A stretch of 64,000 nt of DNA. Origin: Candidatus Macondimonas diazotrophica (GTDB taxonomy: Bacteria; Pseudomonadota; Gammaproteobacteria; UBA5335). Each line of letters starts with the position of its first letter. The stretch's first letter is position 1. The stretch spans positions 114,426 through 178,425 of the forward strand of contig NZ_SRIO01000006.1 in assembly GCF_004684205.1 (NCBI RefSeq), given 5' to 3'. A program made the position numbers and the translations under genes. Positions 53,160 through 61,940 of this stretch are shown here, piece by piece. Below the pieces are notes generated by a model. The model was given only the letters and a program-made list of their open reading frames with translations, was not told the origin of the DNA and searched no databases.

Positions 53160-53906
53160 TCAGTCCGCGGTCAGCTGGATCCGGCCATTGACCCGCACCA
53201 CCAGTTCGGTAACGCCCGATTCGCTCGCCAGGGGCACGGCGGACTGTTTGCTCAGCATCATCATCCGCGATTCCGCCAATTGACCGCCCCCATTTCGTAT
53301 ATCGTCCAGATTCATCTCGACAATGCGAAAGCCTGATGCATCCAAGGCCTGTTGCACCACCTCGGCCCGATGGCGAAACGCGGCGATCGCCGATTGCGTC
53401 AAAGCCTCTTCGGCTTCCCGACGTCGATCGGGCGAAACGGTGAAATCAACCCGCTGAACCACCATTCCCTCCGCCTGCAGGGCACCGATCAAGGCGCCAT
53501 TCTTCTCGAAATCAGCGCCTTCCAGCGAGAACTGGGCTTGCGCGCGCCAACCGATGAATGCTCCGTCTTTATCGACCTCCGGCACGGTTTGGTAGTTCCG
53601 GCTTTGAAAGCGCACGTGCGAATAGGCGCGCGCGCCAGCGAGTGCCTGCTCGATTTTGCGGTTCATCACCCGGCCCAGTCGTGCCGGATCCGGATCACGC
53701 AGCTCGAACGCCAGTAACGCCGACATCCAGTCATTGGTGATTTCCTGGCGGGCTTCGCCCGAGAGCGTCACCAGATCGTAATCGATGGACGGTGTGCCCG
53801 CCGGGGCACTTCCGTCGCCCACCGAGCTATTGCACGCTGTCAGTGCGGTCAGGGCTGTTGCCGCCAATCCAATCATCCACGCCCGAGCCCACAGTCCACT
53901 ATTCAT
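53160..53906 (-). CDS. SIMPL-domain (DUF541) lipoprotein
   Basis: A 248-residue predicted lipoprotein: signal helix followed by the lipobox LTAC with Cys25. The body matches the SIMPL (DUF541) layout, with a VTLSGEARQEI-type first strand, a central stretch in which an AEEALTQSAIAAFRHRAE helix is prominent, and a C-terminal VTELVVRVNGRIQL strand. Function of the family is poorly defined; periplasmic and oxidative-stress links are reported for some members. It lies between mazG and dps, with no clear operon link. Confidence 0.75.
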   Translation of the reverse strand: MNSGLWARAWMIGLAATALTALTACNSSVGDGSAPAGTPSIDYDLVTLSGEARQEITNDWMSALLAFELRDPDPARLGRVMNRKIEQALAGARAYSHVRFQSRNYQTVPEVDKDGAFIGWRAQAQFSLEGADFEKNGALIGALQAEGMVVQRVDFTVSPDRRREAEEALTQSAIAAFRHRAEVVQQALDASGFRIVEMNLDDIRNGGGQLAESRMMMLSKQSAVPLASESGVTELVVRVNGRIQLTAD

Positions 53907-53915
53907 GTTCGGTCC

Positions 53916-54710
53916 TCACTCAGATGGCAATCGATCATTGCGTTCTACCTGCTTGGCCTGATCCCACAGCGCCTCCATGCGCGCCCGCACAGCAGGATCG
54001 GGAGCAAGCCCCTCACGGGCCAATGCCTGCTCGACCCATTGAAACCGACGAATGAACTTGGCATTGGCTCGGCGCAGGGCGGCTTCTGCATCGAGATCCA
54101 GAAAGCGGCTGAGTTGCGCCACCGAGAACAGGACGTCTCCCAACTCCTCTTCCACCCGGTCCGCTGACTCTTGGGCCGCAAGCGCCTGTTCGACCTCATC
54201 CATTTCCTCGCGCACCTTGGCCACGATATCCGCGACAGCGCCCCAGTCAAACCCCACCCGGGCGGCGCGCCGTCCCAGTTTTTGCGCACGCATCAGTCCA
54301 GGCAGAGCGGCCGGCACATCCACAAGCGCCCCGTCCCCCTTTCCCGATACCTGCCGCTCGCCCTGCTTGATGCGCTCCCAACGTGCCGGGTCATGCGTCA
54401 GGTTCGGATCCGCAAACACATGGGGATGCCGGCGTACAAGCTTATCGGCCATTCCGGCGGCAACGGCCGAAAAATCGAACCAGCCCCGCTCTTCGGCCAA
54501 ACGGCTATGAAAAACCACCTGAAACAGTAGATCCCCTAGTTCCTCACGCAGCGCAGCCGGATCCGGAAACTCCCGGTCCAATACATCGACAACCTCATAG
54601 CTTTCCTCCAGCAGATAGGGAATCAGCGAGCGGAAATCCTGGTCACGGTCCCAGGGACATCCGGTCTCCGGATCCCGCAGCTGAGCCATCACGCGTAGCA
54701 ACTCTTCCAT
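53916..54710 (-). CDS. mazG: Nucleoside triphosphate pyrophosphohydrolase MazG
   Basis: Hydrolyses (d)NTPs to monophosphates and pyrophosphate, cleaning damaged nucleotides. The 264-residue protein has the duplicated MazG fold: EESYEVVDVL with REELGDLLFQVVFH in the first half and REEMDEVEQAL with VEEELGDVLFSV in the second, the EExxE/ExxD metal sites. ATG 54710 lies one base after the upstream Nudix gene stop. Position beside Nudix and HIT hydrolases suits nucleotide housekeeping. Confidence 0.95.
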   Translation of the reverse strand: MEELLRVMAQLRDPETGCPWDRDQDFRSLIPYLLEESYEVVDVLDREFPDPAALREELGDLLFQVVFHSRLAEERGWFDFSAVAAGMADKLVRRHPHVFADPNLTHDPARWERIKQGERQVSGKGDGALVDVPAALPGLMRAQKLGRRAARVGFDWGAVADIVAKVREEMDEVEQALAAQESADRVEEELGDVLFSVAQLSRFLDLDAEAALRRANAKFIRRFQWVEQALAREGLAPDPAVRARMEALWDQAKQVERNDRLPSE

Positions 54711-54711
54711 A

Positions 54712-55356
54712 TCAGGCGCCCTCTGGCGGAACGAGGGCCAGTTTCTCGGCAAGATTGATGATCATCGCAGCGGTCGCCCCCCAGATATTCCACGGTCCAT
54801 AGACGATGGTGTGATAGGTGAGTTCGCGATCTTTGATCTGCACCGTGCGTCGCTGATGATTTGCCGGGTCCATGAGAAAGGTGAGCGGCACCTCGAAGAC
54901 CTCGGAAACCTCATTCGGATCCGGCTGCAGCGACAGATCCGGCGGGACAAATCCCACCACGGGCGTGATACAAAACCCGCTCACCGTCACATGCGGATCG
55001 AGATAACCGATCACATGTACCTGATCCGATGGAAGCCCCAATTCCTCCGCGCTCTCACGCAGGGCGGTCTGGATGGCATCGACATCCTCCGGCTCTGCGC
55101 CGCCACCGGGGAAACTGATCTGCCCGCCATGATGGCGCAGATGGGCGGTCCGCTGGGTGAGCAAGATTCGTGAGCCGGCTGGATCGCGCACGATCGGGAC
55201 CAGGACCGACGCCGCACGCAGGCGCTCCAGCGGTACCGGGAGAAGATCCAGCGGCAGGTTGAGTGGACCGGGGAACTCATGCAGACACGCCGGCGCCGGT
55301 GCCGGAAGCGAATTCGCCAACCGGCTGATAATGTCGTCCAGGATCGGTTCTTTCAT
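54712..55356 (-). CDS. Nudix hydrolase, CoA diphosphatase type
   Basis: A 214-residue Nudix enzyme of the CoA pyrophosphatase (NudL/UPF0035) group. The Nudix box runs at about 84-108 (GGAEPE...ALRESAEELGL) and is preceded by the CoA-specific signature LLTQRTAHLRHHGGQ (65-79). A typical substrate is CoA or oxidised CoA, giving phosphopantetheine and 3',5'-ADP. ATG 55356 matches family starts; the open frame continues upstream into the HIT gene. Confidence 0.9.
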   Translation of the reverse strand: MKEPILDDIISRLANSLPAPAPACLHEFPGPLNLPLDLLPVPLERLRAASVLVPIVRDPAGSRILLTQRTAHLRHHGGQISFPGGGAEPEDVDAIQTALRESAEELGLPSDQVHVIGYLDPHVTVSGFCITPVVGFVPPDLSLQPDPNEVSEVFEVPLTFLMDPANHQRRTVQIKDRELTYHTIVYGPWNIWGATAAMIINLAEKLALVPPEGA

Positions 55357-55439
55357 CGATTCTGCCTGCGAAGCCCGCATCATCTTCAGTGCGGGACCGG
55401 ACCGGGGCGCCAATCCGAGATACGTAGCGATGTGCCCGT

Positions 55440-55784
55440 TCAGCCCGGCGGCCAAGTCATCTGACGCCCGCCCAGCACATGCAGATGAATATGGTATACC
55501 GTCTGCCCTCCGGCCAGATTGCAGTTCATGATTGTGCGATAGCCCTGGTCGGCAATGCCTTCCTGGTGAGCAACCGCCTGGGCGGCGAGCACCATCTCGC
55601 CCATCAGAGACGCATCTTCGGGCATCAGGTCGTTGAGCGTGGCAATGTGGCGCCGCGGAATCACCAGCACATGGGTCGGGGCCTGCGCATGCAGATCCCG
55701 AAATGCGATCACCGACTCGGTCTCATACACGATCTGAGCAGGTAGCTCACCCTTGACGATTCGACAAAAAATACAGTCGGCCAT
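55440..55784 (-). CDS. HIT-family nucleotide hydrolase (HinT-like)
   Basis: A histidine-triad protein of 114 residues. CIFCRIVKGELPA opens the HinT-type fold and the triad HIHLH has His98, His100 and His102, the middle or last being the nucleophile. HinT proteins hydrolyse adenosine 5'-phosphoramidates. It lies between recR and the Nudix gene on the same strand. Confidence 0.93.
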   Translation of the reverse strand: MADCIFCRIVKGELPAQIVYETESVIAFRDLHAQAPTHVLVIPRRHIATLNDLMPEDASLMGEMVLAAQAVAHQEGIADQGYRTIMNCNLAGGQTVYHIHLHVLGGRQMTWPPG

Positions 55785-55813
55785 GCGATTCGCTCCTTGC
55801 GGTCCTCAAACGT

Positions 55814-56452
55814 TCAGAAAGACTCATCGGCCGGATGAGACCCCGGATCGGTCTGCGCCACCCGGTGGCGACCGCTGAAGGCATGCGACAGGGTGCCACT
55901 GTCGACATAGGTGAGTTCACCCCCCATCGGCACCCCATGCGCAATCCGGCTGGCATGAACGCCGATCTGCGCTGCCTGCGCGGCCAGATAGTGCGCCGTG
56001 GCCTCCCCTTCCACGGTTGGGTTGGTGGCGAGAATGACTTCACGCACACCGCGCCGCAGCCGTTCTGAAAACCGGTCCAGACCCAGTTCCTCCGGCCCAA
56101 CGCCGTCGAGTGGCGACAAATGCCCCATCAGTACAAAGTACTTGCCCCGATAAAAGCCCGCGTTTTCGATGGCGACCACATCCGCAGGCGTCTCAACCAC
56201 GCACAACAATCCCTCGTCGCGATGGCTGGAACGGCAAATGGGACAACGATCGCCTTCGCAATACATGCGGCAATCCTGACAATGATGCAGGATTTCCAGG
56301 GCATCACGCAGCGCGCCGGCCAGGACCAGCGCACCCTGCCGATCCTTCTCCAACAGATGGAACGCCATGCGTTGCGCCGATTTGGGCCCCACACCCGGCA
56401 ACAGGCGCAATGCTTCGATCAGTCGGTTCAGTGGCGGCGCAAACAACGACAT
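55814..56452 (-). CDS. recR: Recombination protein RecR
   Basis: Works with RecO/RecF to load RecA at gaps. The 212-residue protein has an N-terminal HhH ([17 protein letters not shown]), a zinc finger Cys58, Cys61, Cys70 and Cys73, a Toprim domain with [11 protein letters not shown], and a C-terminal Walker-like region. It ends with a slightly longer tail ([15 protein letters not shown]) than most. ATG 56452 nearly touches the ybaB stop. Confidence 0.96.
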   Translation of the reverse strand: MSLFAPPLNRLIEALRLLPGVGPKSAQRMAFHLLEKDRQGALVLAGALRDALEILHHCQDCRMYCEGDRCPICRSSHRDEGLLCVVETPADVVAIENAGFYRGKYFVLMGHLSPLDGVGPEELGLDRFSERLRRGVREVILATNPTVEGEATAHYLAAQAAQIGVHASRIAHGVPMGGELTYVDSGTLSHAFSGRHRVAQTDPGSHPADESF

Positions 56453-56454
56453 GA

Positions 56455-56781
56455 TCAAGCGCCCGGAAAGCCGCCCGGCATCTTGAATCCGCCTGCCATG
56501 CCCGTAACCTTCTGCCCCAGCGCCTTCTCCAGTTTACGCAACGCATCGTTCATGGCACCGGCCAGAAGATCTTCCAGAAGCGCCTGATCGCGCAGCAACT
56601 GGGGATCGATGCGAACCTCGTTCACTTCACGCCGTCCATTGAGTTTCACCTGAATCAAGCCGGCGCCAGCCTCGCCAGTCACTTCCAGGTTGGCCAGATC
56701 ATGCGCGGCACGCTGCATATCGTCGCCAAGACGCCGGGCCTGTTCAAACAACTTATCGAATGGTCCTGCCATTGAGTTCAT
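56455..56781 (-). CDS. ybaB: YbaB/EbfC nucleoid-associated protein
   Basis: A small DNA-binding protein of the YbaB/EbfC family, about 108 residues, with the central [21 protein letters not shown] stretch partly diagnostic and a Met/Gly-rich tail. ATG 56781 overlaps the dnaX stop in an ATGA arrangement; ATG 56772 is the alternative. dnaX-ybaB-recR is the E. coli order, and the set is likely co-transcribed. Confidence 0.94.
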   Translation of the reverse strand: MNSMAGPFDKLFEQARRLGDDMQRAAHDLANLEVTGEAGAGLIQVKLNGRREVNEVRIDPQLLRDQALLEDLLAGAMNDALRKLEKALGQKVTGMAGGFKMPGGFPGA

Positions 56782-58433
56782 TCTCCATCGTGAGAGCGCA
56801 CCGAATCCCGGGGCCGAACGCCCTGCAGGCGCGCATCGAGCCGGGCCTCCATCATCTGAACCACGGGATCTTCCCGGATCGCTGCCTCGGCCAGGGCTTG
56901 CCGCTGCGCGCGCTCGTCCTCGTCGCGCTGAGCCGGAGTCGGATGTGTTGCCTGTTCGATCGTCTCGATCTGCAGCACCAATTCGGGTTGCCGAAGATGC
57001 GCGCGCAAGGCGTGCACCAGCCCCTGCTCCGCCGCAGGACGCCGCAACGCATGCTGCTGGCGCGGCAATTCCAGCACCATGCGGCCCGTGCTCCGCGATT
57101 TCAAGGCACAGTGACGCGCAAGCTCCAAAGCTCCACCGCGCAGTCCGAGCTGACCAAGGAGATCGTGCCACTCGTCCGCCGCGGCTGCAGGCGAATGGGC
57201 GACCGGACGGGCAGGCGCGGGCATCACGCGCGAGGGCTTCGATGCCGCTTGCGCAGGCCGGTCTGCAATGGGCTGGGGGGCGGATGCCGCCGTCCCTTCA
57301 TCGCCCGCGGCGGCCGCGATGACCGGCGCCTCACGCACAGCGCCGGTCCCCTTATCCGATGGAGGCCGAAAGGCATGCAGACGCAGAACCACCATTTCAA
57401 AGCCGCTGGCGGGATCCGGGGCCAAAGCCAGATCGCGCTTGCCGAGCAAGCAGATCTGGTAATACACCTGTACCGTCGCGGGAGACAGTGCCGCCGCCAG
57501 CTCAGGACTGACGGGCTCCTCTTCTTCACTCACGCAGCCAAAGGTCTGTGTAAATGCAATCGCCTGAAGACGCAGCGCCAACGCATCGAGCAGACCCGCG
57601 TAGTCCAGACTGCGCTGGCGCCAGGCCGCGAGCACTTGCCAGATCGCCTCGGCTTCACCATTCACCAGGGCGCTGAGCAAGGTATCGACCTGCAAGCGGT
57701 CCACCGTTCCCAGCATCGCATCGACATCGGCTACGGTCAGTGGCCCGCCGGCATAGGCAATCGCCTGATCGAGCAGGCTCAGGCTGTCCCGCACGCTCCC
57801 GTCGGCGGCACGTCCCAGGGCACGCAGCGCCACTGGATCAAAGGTGACCTGTTCAGCCTGCAGAATGGTCGCAAGATGGGACGCGATTCGATCCGCGCTC
57901 AAGCGGTGCAGATTGAACTGCAGACAGCGCGACAGCACCGTCACCGGCAGCTTCTGCGGGTCGGTGGTCGCGAGCAGGAACTTCACATGTTCGGGAGGCT
58001 CCTCCAGTGTCTTGAGCAAGGCATTGAAGGAATGGGTCGAGAGCATGTGGACTTCGTCGATCAGATAGATCTTGAAGCGGCCCTTGCCGGGCGCGTACTG
58101 GGCATTGTCGAGCAAGGCGCGCGTGTCATCCACCTTGGTCCGGGAGGCCGCATCCACCTCGATCAGATCCATGAAGCGGCCCTGATCGATTTCCTCGCAA
58201 GCCTCGCACCGGCCGCAGGGCTCGGCGCTCACACCGTCGCGGCAATTCAGACACTTGGCCAAAATCCGGGCCAGGGTAGTCTTGCCGACTCCACGCGTCC
58301 CGGTGAACAGATAGGCGTGATGCAGCCGCTGCTGGGACAACGCGTTGGACAGCGCCCGAACCACGTGTTCCTGTCCAATCAGTTCGTCAAAGCTGCGCGG
58401 ACGCCATTTGCGGGCAAGTACGGTGTAGCTCAT
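56778..58433 (-). CDS. dnaX: DNA polymerase III subunit tau/gamma
   Basis: The clamp-loader ATPase and replisome organiser, 551 residues. Walker A GTRGVGKTT is at 44-52, the zinc finger is Cys64, Cys73, Cys76 and Cys79, DEVHML is near 127 and the SRC arginine finger follows. Domain III is followed by an Ala/Pro-rich linker and a C-terminal tau region. No A-rich slippery heptamer of the E. coli kind is seen, so a gamma product by frameshift is not predicted. ATG 58433 has GGAAGG upstream; the SRP RNA gene lies just before. Confidence 0.97.
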   Translation of the reverse strand: MSYTVLARKWRPRSFDELIGQEHVVRALSNALSQQRLHHAYLFTGTRGVGKTTLARILAKCLNCRDGVSAEPCGRCEACEEIDQGRFMDLIEVDAASRTKVDDTRALLDNAQYAPGKGRFKIYLIDEVHMLSTHSFNALLKTLEEPPEHVKFLLATTDPQKLPVTVLSRCLQFNLHRLSADRIASHLATILQAEQVTFDPVALRALGRAADGSVRDSLSLLDQAIAYAGGPLTVADVDAMLGTVDRLQVDTLLSALVNGEAEAIWQVLAAWRQRSLDYAGLLDALALRLQAIAFTQTFGCVSEEEEPVSPELAAALSPATVQVYYQICLLGKRDLALAPDPASGFEMVVLRLHAFRPPSDKGTGAVREAPVIAAAAGDEGTAASAPQPIADRPAQAASKPSRVMPAPARPVAHSPAAAADEWHDLLGQLGLRGGALELARHCALKSRSTGRMVLELPRQQHALRRPAAEQGLVHALRAHLRQPELVLQIETIEQATHPTPAQRDEDERAQRQALAEAAIREDPVVQMMEARLDARLQGVRPRDSVRSHDGE

Positions 58434-58459
58434 CGACCTTCCCATTCCGGCGGATTGAA

Positions 58460-58478
58460 GCCCATGCCCGAAATGGGC
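58460..58478 (-). terminator. Possible hairpin terminator after ffs
   Basis: GCCCAT and ATGGGC form a six-bp stem around TTCGGGC directly after the SRP RNA, but only TTCAATCC follows, so termination would be weak and read-through into dnaX is likely. Confidence 0.35.
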
Positions 58479-58480
58479 GG

Positions 58481-58590
58481 CGGCCCCGGCCAGCCACACT
58501 CCGGCGCCCGAGTCCACTGCTGCCGCTGCTCCCTTCCGGATCTCACGGGGTTCACAATGTATCGTCGCGAAGGGACCAACCGGGGCCACC
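58481..58590 (-). ncRNA. ffs: Signal recognition particle RNA (4.5S, small bacterial type)
   Basis: About 110 bases that fold into one long hairpin: GGCCCCGG (58587-58580) pairs with CCGGGGCC (58489-58482), and the apex is TCCGGAAGGG with the GGAA tetraloop that binds Ffh. Sequence such as GTGAACCCCGT and GGAGCAGC matches SRP RNAs of other Proteobacteria, and ffs upstream of dnaX is a common arrangement. The conserved asymmetric-loop strand usually reads CAGG but here reads GAGA. Ends are estimated from the terminal stem. Confidence 0.9.
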
Positions 58591-58640
58591 ATGTCGAAAC
58601 CGGAAACCGGCATACGATAGGCCAGCGCCGGGAGGTCCGG

Positions 58641-58668
58641 ATTATAGCAGCCGCCATCTTCTCAGCAA
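58641..58668 (-). promoter_or_regulatory. Promoter of the SRP RNA gene
   Basis: A consensus TATAAT lies at 58646-58641 on the minus strand. The best -35 is a weak CTTGCT/TTGCTG 16-17 bases upstream. Transcription would start near 58634 and leave a leader of about 45 bases for RNase P to remove. Confidence 0.6.
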
Positions 58669-58675
58669 GGTGTGT

Positions 58676-59119
58676 TCAGTAGCGGTCGAAGACCCTGGAC
58701 CCATGGGCGTCATAGATCTGCACCTCATAGGCCTCGGGATTTGGACCCTCCATGCCCGGAGAACCAATCGGCATACCGGGAACCGCAAGGCCCACTGCGG
58801 CCGGCTTTTCCCGCAGCAACCGCTTGACCGAAGCCGCCGGAACATGACCTTCGATCACATATCCACCCACCTGCGCGGTATGACAGGATCCGAGATGAGC
58901 CGGTACGCCCAGCGCCCGTTTGCGCTCGGCCAGATCGGCGACATCCCGGGTGGTGACCGCAAAGCCGGCCTCGCTCATGTGTCGAGCCCAAGCCTCGCAA
59001 CAGCCGCAGCGCGGGTCCTTGTACACCGTCAAGGCGGGCAGCGTGCCCGCCAGCAGCGGGGTCGTCACAATAAAACCCAGCAGCAATACAAACAAGGGAG
59101 CGATGGTGTGAAAACGCAT
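58676..59119 (-). CDS. DUF411 metal-binding exported protein
   Basis: A small exported protein of the DUF411 family, 147 residues. A hydrophobic signal sequence ends near residue 25 (TPLLAG), then VYKDPRCGCCEAWARHM has the CXCC motif, and further on LGSCHTAQVGGYVIEGHVPA holds the Cys/His pair. The family is found near copper and other metal resistance genes, but no metal-resistance gene is beside it here. It sits between the pat-type gene and ffs-dnaX. Confidence 0.82.
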   Translation of the reverse strand: MRFHTIAPLFVLLLGFIVTTPLLAGTLPALTVYKDPRCGCCEAWARHMSEAGFAVTTRDVADLAERKRALGVPAHLGSCHTAQVGGYVIEGHVPAASVKRLLREKPAAVGLAVPGMPIGSPGMEGPNPEAYEVQIYDAHGSRVFDRY

Positions 59120-59181
59120 TCGAACCGGTCCTCCAATCTGAAACGGAAACAGCTCTGACCATTCACTGGGCGCTGAGGCGC

Positions 59182-61857
59182 TCAGAGCGTCAGCGTTGCA
59201 CGAACGATGTTGCTCTCACTGCCCGGGTCGATATGAAATCCGAGCTTACGGCAAACCGCCAGCATGGCGCCGTTTTCCCGGAGAATGTCGCCATAGATCT
59301 CCCGGTAGCCGCGCGCCCGCGCGTAATCGATGATCCGCTGCATCAGCCGAATGCCGAGCCCCTTGCCGCCTTGGTCATGACGCACGCCGATTGCGAACTC
59401 ACAGCGCTCGTCATTCGGATCACCGGCGATGCGTACCCCGGCCAGGATACGCGCCTGGCCAGGCAAACCGGCCTCGGTGAGGATCAGCGCCATCTCCCGA
59501 TGGTAGTCGATCTGGCTGAGCCGGGCAGCCAGCTGATGGGGCACATGGCTCATCGGCGAGAAAAAGCGCATGTAGCGCTCTTCCTCGGTCATGGCATCGA
59601 ACAGCTGGATCAGCGCCGGTTCGTCTTCGGGTTGGATCGGGCGCAGCATCAAGCGATGACCATCGGAGAGCTCGAAGGATTGCTCGAGCTCCTTGGGGTA
59701 AGGCCGGATCGCAAAGTGCGCATCCCCAGCCGGCGCCGAGACATCCACTCGCACGCGCGCATCGAGTGCCAACACGCCCCGTTCGCCGGCCAGCAGCGGA
59801 TTAACCTCAATCTCCACCACCTCCGGGAGATCGGCTGCAAGCTGGGCCAGTTTCACCAGACTCAGTGCGACATCGCCGATTCGGGTGGCCGCGATGCCAC
59901 CCACGCCTCTGAGCACGCGATGAATCCGTGTCCGCTCGATCAGATCACAGGCCAGATGCATGTTGAGCGGTGGGAGCGCAAATGCCGTATCATTGAGCGC
60001 TTCGACCGCGTTCCCGCCCTGCCCGAACAGCAACACCGGCCCGAACACCGGGTCGGTGGTCATCCCCAGGATCAGCTCATGATTGTCACCTTTGGGCACC
60101 ATAGGTTGAAGCGTGAAGCCCTCGATCCGGGCCTCAGGCTGATGCTGGCGCAGATGCGCAAGAATGCCCTGCGCAGCCTCCGAGACCGCCTCGGGCGTTT
60201 GCAGATTGAGCGCCACACCGCCCATCGCGCGCTTGTGCAGAATATCGGGCGAAGAAATCTTGAGCGCGACCGGCACGGCCCAGTCGGCCGCCTGAGCCGC
60301 TGCTTCGTCCGGGGTGACGACTGCCGCCGTCTGCACCACGGGAATGCGATAAGCGGCCAGCAACTCCATCCCCTCGGCCAGGGACAGCCAGCCGCCACCC
60401 CGCTCGCGCGCGGTTTCGATCACCGCGCGTGCCGCCTCGCTATCGGGAACGAACGCCTGCGGCAATGACGGCGGTGTTTCCAGCAGCAATCGCTGGTTAC
60501 GGCGATAGCCGATGAGATGCATGTACGCACGAACCACCTGATCCGGCGTTTCGTAGGTTGGAATGCGATGAGCCGTAAACCGCTCTCGCGCCGTCTGGGC
60601 CGTCTTGGCACCGAGCCAATTGGTCAGCAGTCCTTTGCGAGGCGTCTGATGGACTTCGATCACGGCCTCGGCGGCGTCCTGGCTGCTGGCAACGCCCACC
60701 GGACAGTTGAACACCGCCACGGTATCGACTTCCGGTGCCTCATAGAGGATGCGCAACGTGTCACGATAACGGCCCGGATCCGCATCACCCAGCACATCGA
60801 TCGGATTCTGCGTACTGCACAAGGGCGGCAGCGCCTCGCGCAAGCGATGCCGAGTGTTCTCCGACAAGGCGGCAAGATTCCCGCCCAGGCGCGTCAGTTC
60901 ATCGGTCGCGAGCACACCGATCCCGCCGCCGTTGGTCACAATGGCGAGCCGTTCGCCGAAGCGCGGACTGGAATGGCCGAGGGTCTCCACCGCGTCGAAC
61001 AGTTCGGCCATCGAATCCACCTGAACCATGCCGGCCCTGCGGAATGCCGCAGCATAGACCGCATCGACGCCAGCCAGCGCACCGGTATGGGATGCAACCG
61101 CCTGAGCAGACTGGGCATAACGACCACCCTTGACGACAATCACCGGCTTGAGCCGGGCGGCCAGCCGCGCCGCCGACATAAACTTGCGAGAGTCTCGCAC
61201 CGATTCCACATACAGCAAGATGGCGCGGGTATCCCAGTCGTTGGCCAGATAATCAAGCAGGTCGCCGAAATCGACATCCGCCGAAGCGCCCAGCGAAATC
61301 AACGCCGAAAAGCCGATCCCGCGGCTTTCTGCCCAGTCGACGACGGCGGTGAGAATCGCGCCGGACTGCGCGATGAATGCCAGATTTCCCGGACGCGCCA
61401 TGAGATGGGCAAAACTCGCATTGAGCCCCACCTTGGGCATCAGAATGCCCAGACAGTTCGGTCCGATGATGCGCATCAGATAAGGCTTAGCCGCTTCCAG
61501 GGCCGCCTGCTGCAAAGCCACCCCGGCTTCCCCCTCGATCTCTTCGAAACCCGCCGACAAGACAACGGCCGCGCGGGTTCCAGCCGAACCCAGCTCGCCG
61601 ACGGTCTCTGGCACCTGAGACGCCGGAACCGCCACCACCGCGAGATCGGGAACTTCCGGCAGATCCGAGAGTTGCGTGTAGATGCCATGCGCCGCATCGG
61701 GCGCGCTGCGCCGGTTGACCAGCATCACCCGGCCCGCAAATCCACCGGCCTGCAGATTGCGCGCGACTGCGCCCCCCACACGGTGCGCGTCGCGGCTGGC
61801 GCCGATCAAGGCAACGGACCGAGGCTTGAAGAAAAATTCCAGATTGCGCGTGGTCAT
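59182..61857 (-). CDS. pat: Acyl-CoA synthetase (NDP-forming)/GNAT acetyltransferase fusion, Pat type
   Basis: An 891-residue fusion: CoA-binding domain (1-130, SVALIGASRDAHRVGGAV), succinyl-CoA-ligase-like flavodoxin domains to about 460, an ATP-grasp domain (about 480-700), and a C-terminal GNAT domain (about 735-890, FAIGVRHDQGGKGLGIRLMQ). Similar proteins (Pat/YfiQ) acetylate acetyl-CoA synthetase and other lysines. SHTGALAG with His256 keeps the phospho-histidine position of the ligase. The ribosome site is GGGGAG before ATG 61857. Could be a protein acetyltransferase, an ADP-forming acyl-CoA ligase, or both. Confidence 0.88.
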   Translation of the reverse strand: MTTRNLEFFFKPRSVALIGASRDAHRVGGAVARNLQAGGFAGRVMLVNRRSAPDAAHGIYTQLSDLPEVPDLAVVAVPASQVPETVGELGSAGTRAAVVLSAGFEEIEGEAGVALQQAALEAAKPYLMRIIGPNCLGILMPKVGLNASFAHLMARPGNLAFIAQSGAILTAVVDWAESRGIGFSALISLGASADVDFGDLLDYLANDWDTRAILLYVESVRDSRKFMSAARLAARLKPVIVVKGGRYAQSAQAVASHTGALAGVDAVYAAAFRRAGMVQVDSMAELFDAVETLGHSSPRFGERLAIVTNGGGIGVLATDELTRLGGNLAALSENTRHRLREALPPLCSTQNPIDVLGDADPGRYRDTLRILYEAPEVDTVAVFNCPVGVASSQDAAEAVIEVHQTPRKGLLTNWLGAKTAQTARERFTAHRIPTYETPDQVVRAYMHLIGYRRNQRLLLETPPSLPQAFVPDSEAARAVIETARERGGGWLSLAEGMELLAAYRIPVVQTAAVVTPDEAAAQAADWAVPVALKISSPDILHKRAMGGVALNLQTPEAVSEAAQGILAHLRQHQPEARIEGFTLQPMVPKGDNHELILGMTTDPVFGPVLLFGQGGNAVEALNDTAFALPPLNMHLACDLIERTRIHRVLRGVGGIAATRIGDVALSLVKLAQLAADLPEVVEIEVNPLLAGERGVLALDARVRVDVSAPAGDAHFAIRPYPKELEQSFELSDGHRLMLRPIQPEDEPALIQLFDAMTEEERYMRFFSPMSHVPHQLAARLSQIDYHREMALILTEAGLPGQARILAGVRIAGDPNDERCEFAIGVRHDQGGKGLGIRLMQRIIDYARARGYREIYGDILRENGAMLAVCRKLGFHIDPGSESNIVRATLTL

Positions 61858-61940
61858 GTGTACTCCCCACGTGTGATCCTGGCCTTCCGCTCATGCATCG
61901 CAGCATACGCGGGCACTCATGCCCATACCATGTCATTGGT

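Noticed and set aside
56760..58682. 640-aa open frame on the plus strand across dnaX
   Set aside because: It is antisense to a fully conserved dnaX and to ffs; composition is Arg/Gly/His/Gln-rich as expected for an opposite-strand frame in GC-rich coding DNA, with no family motif.
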